Assembly: GCF_000247815.1 (NCBI RefSeq)
Contig: NC_021674.1
Span: 81,762,935-81,826,934 of the forward strand
Reading direction: 5' to 3'
Source of the DNA: Ficedula albicollis
Taxonomy: Eukaryota > Chordata > Aves > Passeriformes > Muscicapidae
Length of the DNA: 64,000 nt
Part shown: positions 13,355-26,683 of the stretch, one piece after another
How the letters are laid out: every line of letters begins with the position of its first letter
Position numbering within the stretch: the stretch's first letter is position 1
The notes under the pieces: model-generated
The model's database searches: none
Told to the model about the DNA's origin: nothing
Seen by the model: only the letters and a program-made list of their open reading frames with translations
Translations under genes and position numbers: made by a program

Positions 13355-13516
13355 CATCTCACCTTTCTGTCCTAGTGGGTAGTTGGGGTTTTTTGTAGTA
13401 GGTTTTACAACTTTTCCATGTGGTACAGTATAAGAACATCTCACCTTCCTGTCCTAGTGGGTAGTTGGGGTTTCTTGTAGTAGGTTTTACAACTTTTCCA
13501 TGTGGTACAGTATAAG
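13355..13516. repeat. Tandem duplication, unit 82 bp
   Basis: Copies 13355-13436 and 13437-13516, from CATCTCACCTT to GTACAGTATAAG, with two substitutions. Confidence 0.95.
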
Positions 13517-14221
13517 TGTCAAATGAGATACTACATATTATATAAGGGCTGATAGTGTGTGGGAGGTGTTGTCTTCTGCCCTTTGGTATGGTCTCAGACA
13601 TGTTGGAAATCTTAAATTATGCACTGCTATTAGAAGAACCAGGGACTGTCTTCTTCCTTCTCCTTACCATGTAAAGCTTAGACCTTTTGTCAAGATGACT
13701 CATTCTGGTGAGTTTTGAGAAAAGAAATGATGTATTTGGTAATCTAGGTGTGAAATGATTGTCTTTTATTGTGGGGACAAAAAAAAAAAAGAGAGAAAAC
13801 ACTTCTTTTTTTTAGGGAAGTGAAAGCCCCTCTGACATTCTATGCATTATAGGTCTTGCTTCTATGTATCAAAGCAGAGTTGGATTCTTATATGTACATA
13901 GATAAATTAGGAAGGAGAAAAAATGTAAATATTAGAAAAGACAAAAGCAAAGAGTTGAAATTCAAGTGGCCAATTTCAGACAAAAGGAGGTAAGAAAGTT
14001 CACCCACTCTTTGAAGAAAGATGCAAATTATGCTAAGTAGGACATCTTCTAGAAGAACTCAGAAGGTGCTGTGTATAAAAAGTGTATATGCAAGTCTATA
14101 TGTAAGAAGCAAGATTTTTTAGAGAATCGTTGGATTTGGGAGACTTGAGAGAATGAGAACCATCCAGGATGACACAGATACTTATTTGCTCAGTTTTCAC
14201 CATGCTGAATACTGAGGTCCA

Positions 14222-14989
14222 ATGTGTCTGTAAAAAAAATGCAGCTATTTCCAGAAAGTACTTTAAAATAAGCTGATATGTTCACAGACAGTAGTTCAGT
14301 CAGAAAAGCTGGAGGAGTTTAAAAGTGAAAGCCAATGCTAAGATTATTTTTTTGAAATTTTGAAGCCTTGGACAGGGAAGGGTAGCAAGTATTGTCTTCC
14401 AAAGTGATGCACTTAGGTCTGCTGAGAATAAATGGCATTCATCTTACCCAGGAGTATCTGATATAACCTACCCAGACAAAGTTATTAAAGTAACTGGATC
14501 ACTGATCAGTCTGTCAGTTTGTATATTATGGAAGAAATAAGCCTGAACTATAGGAAGCAGAATGCTCATGTGTTTTGAGTAAATCTTGTTGAACTAATCT
14601 TGTTCATGTGTCTATAAAAAAAATGCAGTTATTTCCAGAAAGTACTTTAAAATAAGCTGATATGTTCACAGACAGTGGTTCAGTCAGAAAAGCTGGAGGA
14701 GTTTAAAAGTGAAAGCCAATGCTAAGATTATTTTTTTGAAATTTTGAAGCCTTGGACAGGGAAGGGTAGCAAGTATTGTCTTCCAAAGTGATGCACTTAG
14801 GTCTGCTGAGAATAAATGGCATTCATCTTACCCAGGAGTATCTGATATAACCTACCCAGACAAAGTTATTAAAGTAACTGGATCACTGATCAGTCTGTCA
14901 GTTTGTATATTATGGAAGAAATAAGCCTGAACTATAGGAAGCAGAATGCTCATGTGTTTTGAGTAAATCTTGTTGAACTAATCTTGTTC
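14222..14989. repeat. Tandem duplication, unit 384 bp
   Basis: Copies 14222-14605 and 14606-14989, with about three substitutions (about 99% identity). This is the longest unit in the window. Confidence 0.95.
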
Positions 14990-15617
14990 TTTAGAATGTG
15001 ATTTAGGAACCGTTTATAGGAATATGCTTCTGAAACATTGTTTTTATGAGTAACTCATAGAAATCTTAACTCTTTTAATACATCCAAAGAAAAAATCTTT
15101 AAAGTGAACTGGGATTGAGTTTTGCTTGTTATAGACTGTTGGTAAGTTTCCAGTGAGCATCATGGACATGAGTTTGGAAAATCGTGCCTGACCTCCTGTT
15201 TTTTTAGGATTGAATGGAATCTTTCATTCTAGAAACAAAATTAAAAGTGGAGGCATTATGTACTGCAGTGAACACTCTATGTGTAAAATTGTTATACAAT
15301 GGGAAATTACCAGTGACAGATTAAATTTTGTTCAGAAGTAATGAAAATTTGAATTAGAAACACGAGTGAATTTTTCTAAAATATGCTAAATTTTCCTTTC
15401 ACGTTATGTATTTTTTGATAGATATTGGTGGTATATTTAAGAAGGCACTATATCTAAATACACCATGTTTTTCTGGAAAACACACTGACCTGTGATTTTT
15501 ACGTGAAAAATAAGAAGGGAATTTTTTGCCACAGTTTTTATCACAGTTTTAATACTTAATTGGAACTTATAGTTTAGATATATTTTAAGAAAATGAATTT
15601 TTTTTTTAACTCTACAG

Positions 15618-15756
15618 GCTTGCTGATGCATGGGAAAATGATATGGGAGTTCATCCTTTAAAGTTTCCATCAGAAACATGTTTGGAATTATTGTTGATAC
15701 TGGGTTTGAGTACCACATCTCTGCCACCTTCACTTCGATGCATGAACTCTTTTCAG
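15618..15756 (+). CDS. Internal exon 1 of an unrecognised + strand gene
   Basis: This is a 139-nt exon. The acceptor is a long T-rich tract ending CTCTACAG and the donor is CAG|GTAAGG, both close to consensus. Only one frame is open. It starts with one leftover nucleotide and gives 46 codons, beginning LADAWENDMGVHPLKF and ending SLRCMNSFQ, and it stops exactly on a codon boundary. The next exon (27081) also starts on a codon boundary, so the two join cleanly. The central LELLLILGLS stretch is hydrophobic but short, and I would not call it a membrane segment. I do not recognise the protein family. The exon is well supported; its function is unknown. Confidence 0.75.
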
Positions 15757-18476
15757 GTAAGGAACAGCTTCTGTTTCAGTATGAAGATGTTACTTTTGGA
15801 AAAAGAGAGATCCCTGGGGGCCATAAACCCTTTCAGAGAGTTTGTTTGTAGTTGCATGACTCTCCATTTTATTAGAATGTAGACCAAGGTAGAAAATGCC
15901 ATAGGATTTTTAAACAGTTTATTACAGTTCAAAGTGATGAAATTTAAAGAAATTAGCCTAAAGAATTAGGCTGCAGTAGCTAGAATAATTATAAAAAATC
16001 TTGTGAGCTTAAAAAGAAATCCTCAGCAAAAAAAGTAAAGATTTCCAGTAGTGAAAACATACAGAAAAAGGTTACTTTGAAGTTCTCAGCAGACAGAAAT
16101 TTTCCAAAGGAAATATTGTTGCAGGCATGGTAAATTGTGATTTTCATTTCTTTTGTAATATGGTTGGTGAGTATGATTTTTACAAATGCAATAGTGACAA
16201 CTGAGTTCATGATGATATGACATAGCAACTCAGCCTTTTTATGATGCTTCTCTTGTCCCCTGAGTAACACACTCTGTCGGTTGAGTATTGATGCCAATCT
16301 AAAGTATCCAACTGTTGGGCAGGAAGTGTACTGAGTCTGTTTGTTCTGGCAGCTCTAAAATAATTGTCATCTTAGTGGGACTGAGTGTCCTTAACAGTTT
16401 ATACCATGAAATCAGGTTGCTTCTATTTGTCCATATTTCCTGTTTGTACTTAAGGCACATCTAATTAGTGTTACTGAGTTATGTTTACTGAAAAATAGTC
16501 TTTCTGTAGATTTTGAAGCAAAAAAAAAAAAAAGGTTGTAAAACAAAATGAAGTAATTGACTTTATTAGAGCTACAGTGATGTACAGCTGCTGAAAACTC
16601 TTGTTTTAGGAAATAGGTACCTGCATTGTTTCTCACTTTGCTTCTTATGTGCTTGCAAACAGGGAATCTGTATATGGTGATCATTTGGGTACAGCAGCAG
16701 CTACTGATCGCTTCCATGTTATTTTAATAACCAAGGCCAGAATTGTTACTGGGTTGTACATTCAGAAGCCATAAAATTGAAGAATCTCCTGGATGCCAAT
16801 AGATAGCAATAATTATAAATTTCAAGGATTGGCCAGCAGTAGTAATCCATGCAGTTGAGTAGTCCGTGTTTCCTATTAAGAAGTGAACATTTTGGTTGTC
16901 TAATCCAAGAGGATGTATTCCTTGTCTCTTACATTGCCAGTAATCTGTGGTAAAGTCTTCCCTGCTTTACCCATGACAGGTAAAATAGGAGCCTCTTCCT
17001 GTATGCTGAGGCTGTATGCCCTGTACTGTTTCTGTGCATACTCAGTCCCACATTGTGTATTTGGGATTTCCTTTGATTTGTGTGTGGGGTAGAGGTAGGA
17101 AGTGATGGATGTCTGTCAACAGTACAGTGCACAAAAGTACACAAGAACACAGAGTACACAAAAGTATTAGTACACAAAACATCAGATTTTTCTTTTTTTC
17201 CTTGGTTGACACTGCACAACTGCTCCTGGGTAATTTTTGCTCTGCCTAATTGCTTCTGGGTAATTTTAGCTTTGTGAGGCTGTCTCTGTGAAGAAGCCAT
17301 TGCCCTAGAGGCACATGGTGCAGGTCCTGGAAGCATGGGGTTGTGTCAGCCATAGGGTGGGGCATCCCCTGGAGAACCTCTGGCCATGGCCTTTCCAGAT
17401 TTCTGTGGAACAGATGAAAGCAAACAGTACTTTGCTAAGCTCATTTATTGAGCACTGGCCTGCACAGATCATGTTTTTCCTGCCCGTGTGCCAAAGTTGG
17501 CGATGTGACAATATCCTGTCTTTCACAGCAACACACTTTGCAGTTTTTGAAAAGCCCAAGTTCAGAAACCTGCTCTGTTAAGATAATGTTCTATTTTGCC
17601 AAGTGGGAGGAAAGGAAAATAGCTTTTTTGATAAAATTCTCTAACTCCAGCTGTCACTCTCCTTGGCAGACAGTCAATATCACCAAGTGTTTGTCCTAGA
17701 GGGCAAACACTGTCCAGTAAAATACTGTTTTATTTATTTTTATCCTTATAAACCTTGTTTGGATCTCAGTTAGTGAATCCATGAAGCAGAAATAAAGTTT
17801 GCCCAAGCTTTTCCCTGATACTTTATAATGGTCTGCCAGCCTTATAGTTGTTTTGAGTTTTTTTTTTCTGGCTTGCTTCTTCATGTTCAGTGAGTACTAG
17901 TTTTTCTGTATTTTTTTTGGAAAAAGTTGGCAAGATCTGAAGAGAGCTTGAATAGTGATACTAAATTGTGCTGTTGTCTGGGCATAAGATCACACTGCAT
18001 GCAAAATAGTGAAGATTGTGAGCCAAAAAGGGAATAATGAGAGGGCACTAACTGAAAACTGATATTTCATGTATCTTAATGGAGTAATGGCAAAATGACA
18101 AAGCTAGTTATGCTTCATTTTGTGGCAGTTGCCTAGAAAATGTAAAACATTTTAATTCTATATTAAAATAAAACTTCTATTTGAACTGGAAATAATTACA
18201 GAGTACCCTGTTATCTACACAGTGGAACAGTGACAGACTTGTTCAACAGGGGCCAGGCCATTGCAACTGAATGCTGGAGGAATTAGGAGAAAAAAATGAC
18301 CCCAGAAAATGCCAGAGTTTTCTCCTTTCATGTATATGTGTTTCTACTGTTGGTGAGGAGTTAAATGGACCATTGCTTTCTTCTGATGCTTTTCTTTATG
18401 TTTTCATACAGTATTTGGTAATGTATCTACCAGGCAGCTCTAATGCACTGATCTAAAAGTTACAGTTTAATTCTTG

Positions 18477-18481
<5 letters not shown>

Positions 18482-18559
<78 letters not shown>
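18482..18559. repeat. 78-nt G homopolymer
   Basis: An uninterrupted run of 78 G between GATACC and CTGTCAGG. It lies in the inferred intron between exons 1 and 2. Its true length cannot be trusted from an assembly. Confidence 0.95.
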
Positions 18560-21500
18560 CTGTCAGGATAGCTTTCAAAAATCCATTTTTTTTTTTAAAT
18601 TAGGTAACCAAATCTGATCTCATCGACACCCATGCTTTTGAGAGTGTATTTACCCTCTCTCCCAATTATATTATAGTAGTGCAGTGTTGACAAGCCAAAA
18701 CTTTAGTTGGTATGCATCTACATTGGGTGATGCTGAGGCTGTAAAAAGCACACAAAGGAAATCTGCTTAGTTGCTAATAATCTGTAATAAACTCTGTTCT
18801 GCTTTGTGCTCTAGAAGTACTCTCTGGGACTAGCTTAGCAGGCTCTGTATCAGTGCTGAGACATAAATTACATTTTATTTTCCATTGGTGTGCTACTGCT
18901 TAGTAACATAATATTTGAAATAACTTTTCAATTCTGCTTTGACCCTGTAAAGATCTTTCAGTGTGATTTATGTTGCTAGAGGAGCCTGGTAGAGAAGAGC
19001 AGCAGCAGACTGTGCTACACAGCTCTGCTGAGTTTGATGCTCACTATCAGACAGTTTATAAGTTTCCCAGGCTGTTGAGCCTAGCTACTAGGTTGTCTTT
19101 GGCTCACCTCTCATTCCACCTGAACAATTGCAGTGACATTTTTTTGGTGGTCTACAGAGAGTTAAATTTTAGGAAGCTTGAGCCTGTAAACTCTGAAGGA
19201 CCGAAGTGGACAGACTGTTTCTTGCTGGATGATGGCAGCTCCCAGGTTTACTGGAGAACACGTTTTTTCAGCCCTGACTTGTACCTTCCCAGGCTTGTAA
19301 TCCCTCACCCATACTAAGGATGTCTCAGATCAAGGTAATAGGATTGACTGAGGCACTTGATACTTACCCTGGAGCAATGAGAAAAGCAGTAAGAGGGGAG
19401 AGAGGAGTTTGCTACTAGGAAAGATTAATTTTTTTAGTTTGCTTTTGCTCTGAGCATTGTTTTGCCACTTTCTCTTCAGCTCCATTACACTGCACGGAAA
19501 GCTGTGTTACCTTATTACACACTCAATCTATATGGCTGTCCACCCACCTGAGCTGTCAGCCCTTTGCTTTTGCAGTGCTTGGGCTTTACTTTGTGTATTA
19601 TTCTTAATACTTGCAAACACTTGTAGCTAGCACCCACTTGAGTTATCATGTACTTTATCACAGAACTGCTCAGCTGCTACTTCTCAGCACAGCCTCAGAG
19701 ACTCGGTATTTCAGAGCCTACAGCACAAAACAGTTAACACAGGGAGATGCTTTAAAGTGACAAGTAATCTCTGCTGTGTTTTTCTAACCTTATCTTTCTC
19801 TGAATTCAAGCACAGTGAACAGAAAATGTCCTGGATATTGAATTCTTATGATGATATATGGGGCTGTTGAGCACATTTTGTCTCGCTGCTGTTTTTGTGG
19901 GAAATCAGGCATTTTACTTGCCCTATCAGGCACTATTCCTAAGGCCACAGACTGTAAACAACAGTATTCCGAGTTAAACAGATCATGGTTTTATTTTTTA
20001 CTTTTACAGTTGCATGAAATTGAGGGAAAATTGTGATTAAGAACTGCTGAGCTGTTTCAAAATTTTGTTTCAGATAGCTCTTCATAGTTTTTGGAGCTGC
20101 ACCCAGTACCCGTGGTACTTTCAGCACACTGTCTGCTTCAGTTAAGAGAAGTGAAGCCACTGTTTAAGAAAAAACAAAAAAATGTCCATTCTACCATTTC
20201 AGTAAGAATCCCTCGTGATATCTCTAAAGGAAAAACTCATTTGCAGTTATTTTGCTTTCAAAAAAGAAGGAAAACCCAGGTTTTCTCACAGAACATCCTG
20301 TCAAGTTCTCTGTCATTTAGTCTCTTAATACAGTGCAGGAAACTTGCTAAAGGCAACAGCTTTAGAAATACAGAATATGAGTTGCTCAGAAAATAGAAGA
20401 ATGAATAAATACAGTATTCATAATAGTTTAGTACCTCTACTATATGAGTATCAAAAGGGTAATGGAAAACAAAATATAAAATTACTGCTGTCTCTCAGGT
20501 CTAAGTCCAAACTAAAGTGTCCCTTGATATTTGATGGTTCTTAATATCGATACTTTTATTTTTTATGTGTCTCTATATATATGAAAAGCAATTTCAAAAT
20601 AATTTCTTGCAAGAAGTTAGCTGAAGAAAACAGATGCACCTGTGTCTTCTGACAATCCTTTTTGAAGCTAACAGTAAAACTTACAAAAATCTCTTCAGCT
20701 TTTCCATTTGTTCTGGGCATTTGGAGCTAGAGAAGATACATATATTCTTTTAAGCTGGAATCCACTCCTTTGGAGCACTGTCAAACAGCAGCAAGTACTG
20801 GACAAAGATACAAGAAAAGAAAATACAAAGAGTGAAGGAATGGCTTTCAAAATATTTTGTCTTTTATTAAACTATCCCAGAAAGGAAAAGTAAATAAGGG
20901 AATTTATGCAGTAAAATCACTTATTATCCTTTGAAATATTTTTTAAAATCACAGGCTATTACTTGCCTGGTGAAGATCTCCCACAAAATTCATTATAGGT
21001 CTGAATATGTATATTCTGTAGTATTTCACAGACAAAGGATGAGTTCCTAGATGCTGTACAAATTTTCAAAAAATATTTCTCTCAGGCTTGCAACTGTCTC
21101 TGAAACTTCTGCACTAACACTGACTATTTTGAAGTAGCCACTGAAAATACATTGCAATCTTTGCTTAAATACAGTCATGTTTGTTTTCTTTAGCAGATCA
21201 GTTCTACATAATGTAAACTACAGTGAACAAACCCAGAGTATTTAGTGCCAGCCTCTTTTGGCTACTCAGATTTTACCCAAAATAGAGATGTTTTGATCTT
21301 TTCAGGCTAGTATAAAAGTGCCTGTGGTGTGCTTTTTGTAATTTTGACTAACTCAGATAGGTTTCCAGGATGACACAGAATGGATTTTTTTTCCTGTTTT
21401 ATTTTTGATTATTATGGGTAAGTTTTAAAGTTTAATTTCCAACTATTTATTTTAAACAGGACAGAAGTCCCAAACCATATATACGAAAGCAGATGTAGTT

Positions 21501-22452
21501 TTGTAAGATATACATACAAATATTTCAGTGGCTTTTGAATAAAAGAACTTATAATGTGTATATTTGGGAGTTTTTTCATGTTTCTCTGCATTTAATAGGA
21601 GCCATAATAAATCTATTGAAACACTGAAGAATAGTTAGGAAAAAATTATAAAACTGTATAAACAAATTAAATTATAAAATTATGAACAAATGCTGCCAAG
21701 AGCAAATGATATTAAAAGAGTCAGTGTTTCAATGACAAATCTGAATACTTCTTTGCGAACTATTGAGATTTCTCTGTTTAATTAAGAAATTATTGTTTTG
21801 CCTGCTGCTTAATTGTTCCATATTAAGTTAATGTATATTATGTCAGTCAGGTTATCTTACTTGGAGTTCACTGTAAGCTATCTTTTAAAAGCATCTCTGG
21901 AGTGTTCAGGTATATATGTCTTAGACACTGAGACTATCCCTTTCTTTTGTTGTTAACCTCAGTCTCAGAGAGAACAATTTTTTAAATTGAACTATAATTA
22001 GTATTTTTATGTCCTTGTTGAATCTGTTCCAAAAATGTTTCATACTGATTCTGCATGCACTTTATTAAAGCATAATGTCTCCTGGCTGAGAACTGTTCAG
22101 CTCTGTATATGGAGGAGCTTACTGAACAATGTCCATTTGTCCTTATGTGTCCCTATATGACTCATCCATATCTGCAGCAGAGGCTCACATTTCTAGGCTA
22201 TAGTTTTGTGATATCTGTGGCTGCTTTGGACATGCTGATGGGAAGGTATTATTTCCCTTATCTAATATGTGGCATGGCTACATTTCCTCTAATGGGAAGG
22301 AGCTGCCCATTTATATTGGCCTAAAACAGAATGAAATCAATCATGTGCAAAACCTAAACTGGAGCTGTGAATGGGAAAAATGCAAGCCAAGCTTACTTGT
22401 GGAAGCACAAAATTTTGTGATTGTTTCAGTGCTCAGTGGTGGAAAATCATAG

Positions 22453-22708
22453 CCTTGCCAGCAGCAGCCCAAAACTGAGATTCAAAATTTGTCATCAGTT
22501 TCTTGGAAAGGGCAAATGGTTCGTTTCTTCCAAGGCGATTTTCCAGCAGAGAGCATGAACCTGCACTTATCACAAACAGACCTTGACAGCAGCAGCCCCA
22601 AACTGAGATTCAAAATTTGTCATCAGTTTCTTGGAAAGGGCAAATGGTTCGTTTCTTCCGAGGCGATTTTCCAGCAGAGAGCATGAACCTGCACTTATCA
22701 CAAACAGA
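22453..22708. repeat. Tandem duplication, unit 128 bp
   Basis: Copies 22453-22580 and 22581-22708, from CCTTG to CACAAACAGA, with three substitutions. Confidence 0.95.
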
Positions 22709-22940
22709 AGTGTATTATATTACAAAAAAAACCATGAGCTCCAAGTAAGAAGCAGTGAACATGTAGTATGCAGGCAAGTGCCTCTTCTGGAAGTATGGTC
22801 TCCCACTGCTTGAGAGGGAAGATCTTCTGGAAGAACAACTAATTTCTGTGCAATTCCCTTTGCCTACAATATGGCAAAAACCACCTGCTACATAAGCATC
22901 TGGTAATACAATTCAAGGCAGTTTTCCTAGAAAAGAATGT

Positions 22941-22945
22941 GTCAT
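22941..22945. repeat. Left target-site duplication of the ERVL-type solo LTR
   Basis: GTCAT directly before the LTR, repeated at 23873-23877 directly after it. Confidence 0.85.
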
Positions 22946-23872
22946 TGTGGGCCTTTGACCCTGGTTGCCCACCAAAGCTACTTTGTCACTCCTCTCCTCA
23001 GCTGGAAGGGGGAGAGAAACTACAAGGAGCTGCTTGTGGGTCAATGAAAGGACAGGAGGAAATCATTCACCTGCTACTGTCATAGGCAAAACAGATTTGA
23101 CTAGGGGAAATTAGTTGAATTTGCTAACAATCAAATCAGAGTAGGATAATGAGAAGTAAAACCGAATCTTGAAAATACTTACCCCAAGTCCTCCCTTTTC
23201 AGGTTGAACTGTATTCTCAATTCTTTGACAGCTCCTCCTAGCGGTGCAAGGATAGGGACAATGGGTTTATGGTCAGTTCATCACACATTGTCTCTGCTGC
23301 TCCTTCCTTCTCAGGCAGAGGACTCTCATGCATTTCCTCTGCTCCAGTGTGGGTCCCTTCCACAGGGTGCAGTCCTTCAGGAACAGTCTACTCCAGTGTT
23401 GGTCCCCCATGGGGTGACAAGCCCTGCCAGCAAACCTGCTCCAGTCTGGGCTCCTCTATCCAAAAGTCCATCCAGGAGCCTGCTCCAGTGCAGGCTTCCC
23501 ACAGGGTCACAGCATCCTTCAAGCATCCATGTGGTCTGGCACAGGTTCCTTCACAGGCTGCAGGGGAATCTCTGCTCCAGTACCTGGAACACCTCTCATT
23601 CACTGACCTTGGTGTCTTCAGATCTGTTCCTCCCACATATGCTCACTCCTCTCTCCCAAGATTGTTAAACAGGTTTTCCCCCCCTTCTTAAGTCTGTTAT
23701 CCCAGAGGCACATCCACCATCCCTGATGGGCTCAGCCTTGACCAGCTGTGGGTCAATCCTGGAGCCAGCTGGCATTGGCTGTGTCAGACATGGGGGAAGT
23801 TCTGGCAGTTTCTCACAGAAGCCACCCCTGCAGCCTCCTGCTACCAAAACATTGCCATGCAAAACCAATACA
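22946..23872 (-). mobile_element. Solo LTR of an avian endogenous retrovirus (ERVL-type)
   Basis: A 927-bp element begins TGTGG and ends ATACA on the + strand, flanked on both sides by the 5-bp direct repeat GTCAT (22941-22945 and 23873-23877). Read on the minus strand it starts TGTATTGGTTTTGCATGGCA and contains irregular repeats of a CTCCAGTGTGGGTCCC-like motif at about 23342-23480, characteristic of a familiar bird LTR. TG...CA ends plus a TSD indicate a solo LTR left by LTR-LTR recombination. A 5-bp TSD fits ERVL; the class assignment is from memory of the family, not from a search. No internal retroviral genes adjoin it. Confidence 0.88.
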
Positions 23873-23877
23873 GTCAT
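23873..23877. repeat. Right target-site duplication of the ERVL-type solo LTR
   Basis: GTCAT directly after the terminal CA of the LTR, matching 22941-22945. Confidence 0.85.
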
Positions 23878-26058
23878 TTACCATTTAGATGTGAATGTCC
23901 TATTAATTGCAAGGATCCAGTTTAGATAGTCTCATATAGCCTGTGAATAAACTGCTTGAAAGGGATGAAGACAGAACTAATTAGGAATGAAAATGCCTGA
24001 TTGGTGCCACTCTTTTTATTTCTTTTTCTGGTTTTCATCTTTTGTGGACTTTCTGATTTTTACTCTAAAATCTAGAAGTGTAGTTTTTATGTTCTAATGA
24101 TCAAGTAGTTATGTAGGCAATGTACTATTAAACAGAAACTGAGAGTTTGTTTTTATCAATAGGCATCACACTCTGGAAAAGACAAATACCTGTGTCTTAT
24201 GTACCTGAATATATATATATAAAGAAGTCTTATGGGAGGTCTGATATACTATTAGAAAATCCATTCCTATTTATTAATTGAGGCTGCTTGTGTCTGAGAA
24301 ACAATCTCTGCTCAAAAGATATGTTTAGACCAGTGCACAACTGAATACTGCAATATATGTTCAATATGGTTTGTATAAGGCTGCTTCTCTCCAAAATCTT
24401 GGCATCTCTAGGATAATCTTAGCTGTACCCATGATTTATGTGATGTGCAAGTGTCAATATTATAACTGAAAACGTGCAGAAATCACATTATCAGCAACAA
24501 AGAACTCTTTTGCTTTAGAAATAATACTGAGTCATTGGATTAGAATGATTCTATAATGGAGATTTCCCCTAGAAGTTAGTGTTGTTATACCATGTGTTTG
24601 GTGAATGTGTGTTGTTATGGAAAGCTACAACACTGTTCATTTCCATTAAGAGTCTGGGTGGAAGCTTTGAAGATACTTGAGAAGTCCAGAAAACTCTGCA
24701 GAAAAAAGATGTATTTATAAGGATGATTCTTAGTAGGTTTAAAAGTGCTTTTAAAACAGATGGATACAACTCTCTTAGATTTCAGCTATAGGCTGGAATA
24801 GATATAATGTTATCACAGATTACAGGATTTTGAGGAATCCTGAGGGAGGTTGTCAGTAAATTCTAGCATTTTGTTAACAGACAGGTCAGTTTGCCAAGGC
24901 ACTTAGAGCAACTCAGGAGTGTTACACGTTGGAGTTGGAAACAATAATAATGTCTTCAAAGAGACAAATGGACAAATATACAGAAGGCTGTAAACCCAGA
25001 GCATGATAATTGAATCGATGGCTTGACTGTGATAAAATACATGGTGGACAAAAAGGAAGAGGGCTGTTAAGTTCTCTTCTTTTTATTGTCAGTTGAAAAT
25101 GAGTCCGGAATGGATCTTTTGGTGAAGAAATCAGTAATGCCTCCAGTGAGAAACACACAATTTGCCTTCCCTCAGAAGCAGAAGTCCATCATTCTGTTGC
25201 AATGTCAGTAAAGTAGTGTGCTCTAAATCTTTGTACTTAAATCATATAGGTCTGTTCCAGGGGTGCTGGCTGATGACAAATGGTACTGCTTGAAAGCTTC
25301 TGCTTCTTAAGGAAGAAAACTCTGGATTTTAGAAAAGCTAGAATGGGCAGAAGCATGACATGAGGGAACAGGTCAGATCACTGTCTGTCCAGGGGCAGAG
25401 AAAGACCTGATGGGAAGTATAAGAGATAAGATGGACCAACTACCCTTTTACTAGGCTGGTGATGTTCCCATCGACATACATCAACACAACTGTGAGTGGC
25501 CAAAAAAGGGACAAGATTATTTCCTTCATCTCTAAATTGTTTGCTGCTTTGATCTGTAAAAAAGATTGGTTTGTGTGAATATTTCTTTGTAATAGCTCCA
25601 CTTCTTTTGAATTAAAGGAAGCTGTTTTACACATGGGAGTATGTACAGGTATCTCAGCCAATGCCCTTTATAGAGCTCCCAAAATAAAATTTGGAATACT
25701 CCTATGGGAAGAAAGAGAAAGGCAAAAGGGTGTACAAGCATTAACACAACCTACTGAAATAAGGAGACTGTTAAGCATCCAATAAAAAGCTGTTATGCCT
25801 TGCGGTGAAACGTGGCAACCATTTAGCAATATGTAGAAAAACCTGCAGAAATCTGAAGATGCAATAGCTGAGTGAGATAGCAGGGTGTGTTGAGTGGGCA
25901 GAATGTGATTTTTGTTTGGACTTTTGCCAGGCATTTTGGTTGAAGTTTCTTCATCTGTCTCCCAGAAGCTTGACAAGTAAAATAGGAAGTGATTCTGCCT
26001 TATGGAAAAAAAGAAAAAAATTATCCCTATATAGCTAATGTAAACTATAAAAGCATAA

Positions 26059-26683
26059 TATATAGAGAAAGAGACTATTTTAAAACACTAGTTCCCAGTC
26101 TCTATTATATTTTTGAGCTGTGGCATTGTGGATTAATGAAACCAAATCAGGGAGCTATATTTCTTCTGTTACTTTTTGTGAGCTTGAGTTTTATGTGGAA
26201 AATAAAAGAAAAAAAAAAAGTATTAAGCATCTTGGCATGGAAAAGGATCTTGCCCGAAAACTTGTACAATTGAAGATGTTATTTTAATCGTACTGGCTAT
26301 TTTGGCTACTCAGTCCACTTCTAACTTCTTCCACAATGCCTAGCATTTTTAAATATTATCCTGAAAATGGTATATAGAGAAAGAGACTACTTTAAAACAC
26401 TAGTTCCCAGTCTCTATTAATTTTTTGAGCTGTGGAATTGTGGATTAATGAAACCAAATCAGGGAGCTATATTTCTTCTGTTACTTTTTGTGAGCTTGAG
26501 TTTTATGTGGAAAATAAAAGGAAAAAAAAAAAAGTATTAAGCATCTTGGCATGGAAAAGGATCTTGCCCGAAAACTTGTACAATTGAAGATGTTATTTTA
26601 ATCGTACTGGCTATTTTGGCTACTCAGTCCACTTCTAACTTCTTCCACAATGCCTAGCATTTTTAAATATTATCCTGAAAATG
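26059..26683. repeat. Tandem duplication, unit 312 bp
   Basis: Copies 26059-26370 and 26371-26683, from TATATAGAGAAAGAG to CCTGAAAATG, with a few substitutions and a length change in an A run. Confidence 0.95.

Larger units (their letters stand above)
1..15617. other. Upstream or intronic sequence without a supported exon
   Basis: No exon could be supported in this stretch. Exon 15618-15756 begins with one nucleotide that completes a codon, so an upstream exon ending two nucleotides into a codon must exist, here or to the left. Two weak candidates were seen: 167-220 (open, but the acceptor has almost no pyrimidine tract) and 1117-1148 (32 nt, good splice sites, phase would fit). The stretch holds several tandem duplications, two CR1 fragments and an AT-rich patch, each listed separately. 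There is no CpG island and no promoter-like GC-rich block. Confidence 0.6.

Noticed and set aside
16929..17336. 135-codon minus-strand ORF with a doubled KITQ-QL motif
   Set aside because: The motif comes from a short DNA repeat (TGCTYCTGGGTAATTTT). There is no splice support and no recognisable family.
18970..19317. 115-codon + strand ORF in the intron between exons 1 and 2
   Set aside because: It has a stop at its end, no donor or acceptor of quality and no recognised motif. Chance cannot be excluded.
23204..23691. Overlapping ORFs of 140-154 codons
   Set aside because: They lie wholly inside the ERVL-type solo LTR, whose GC-rich repeats lack stops by chance.
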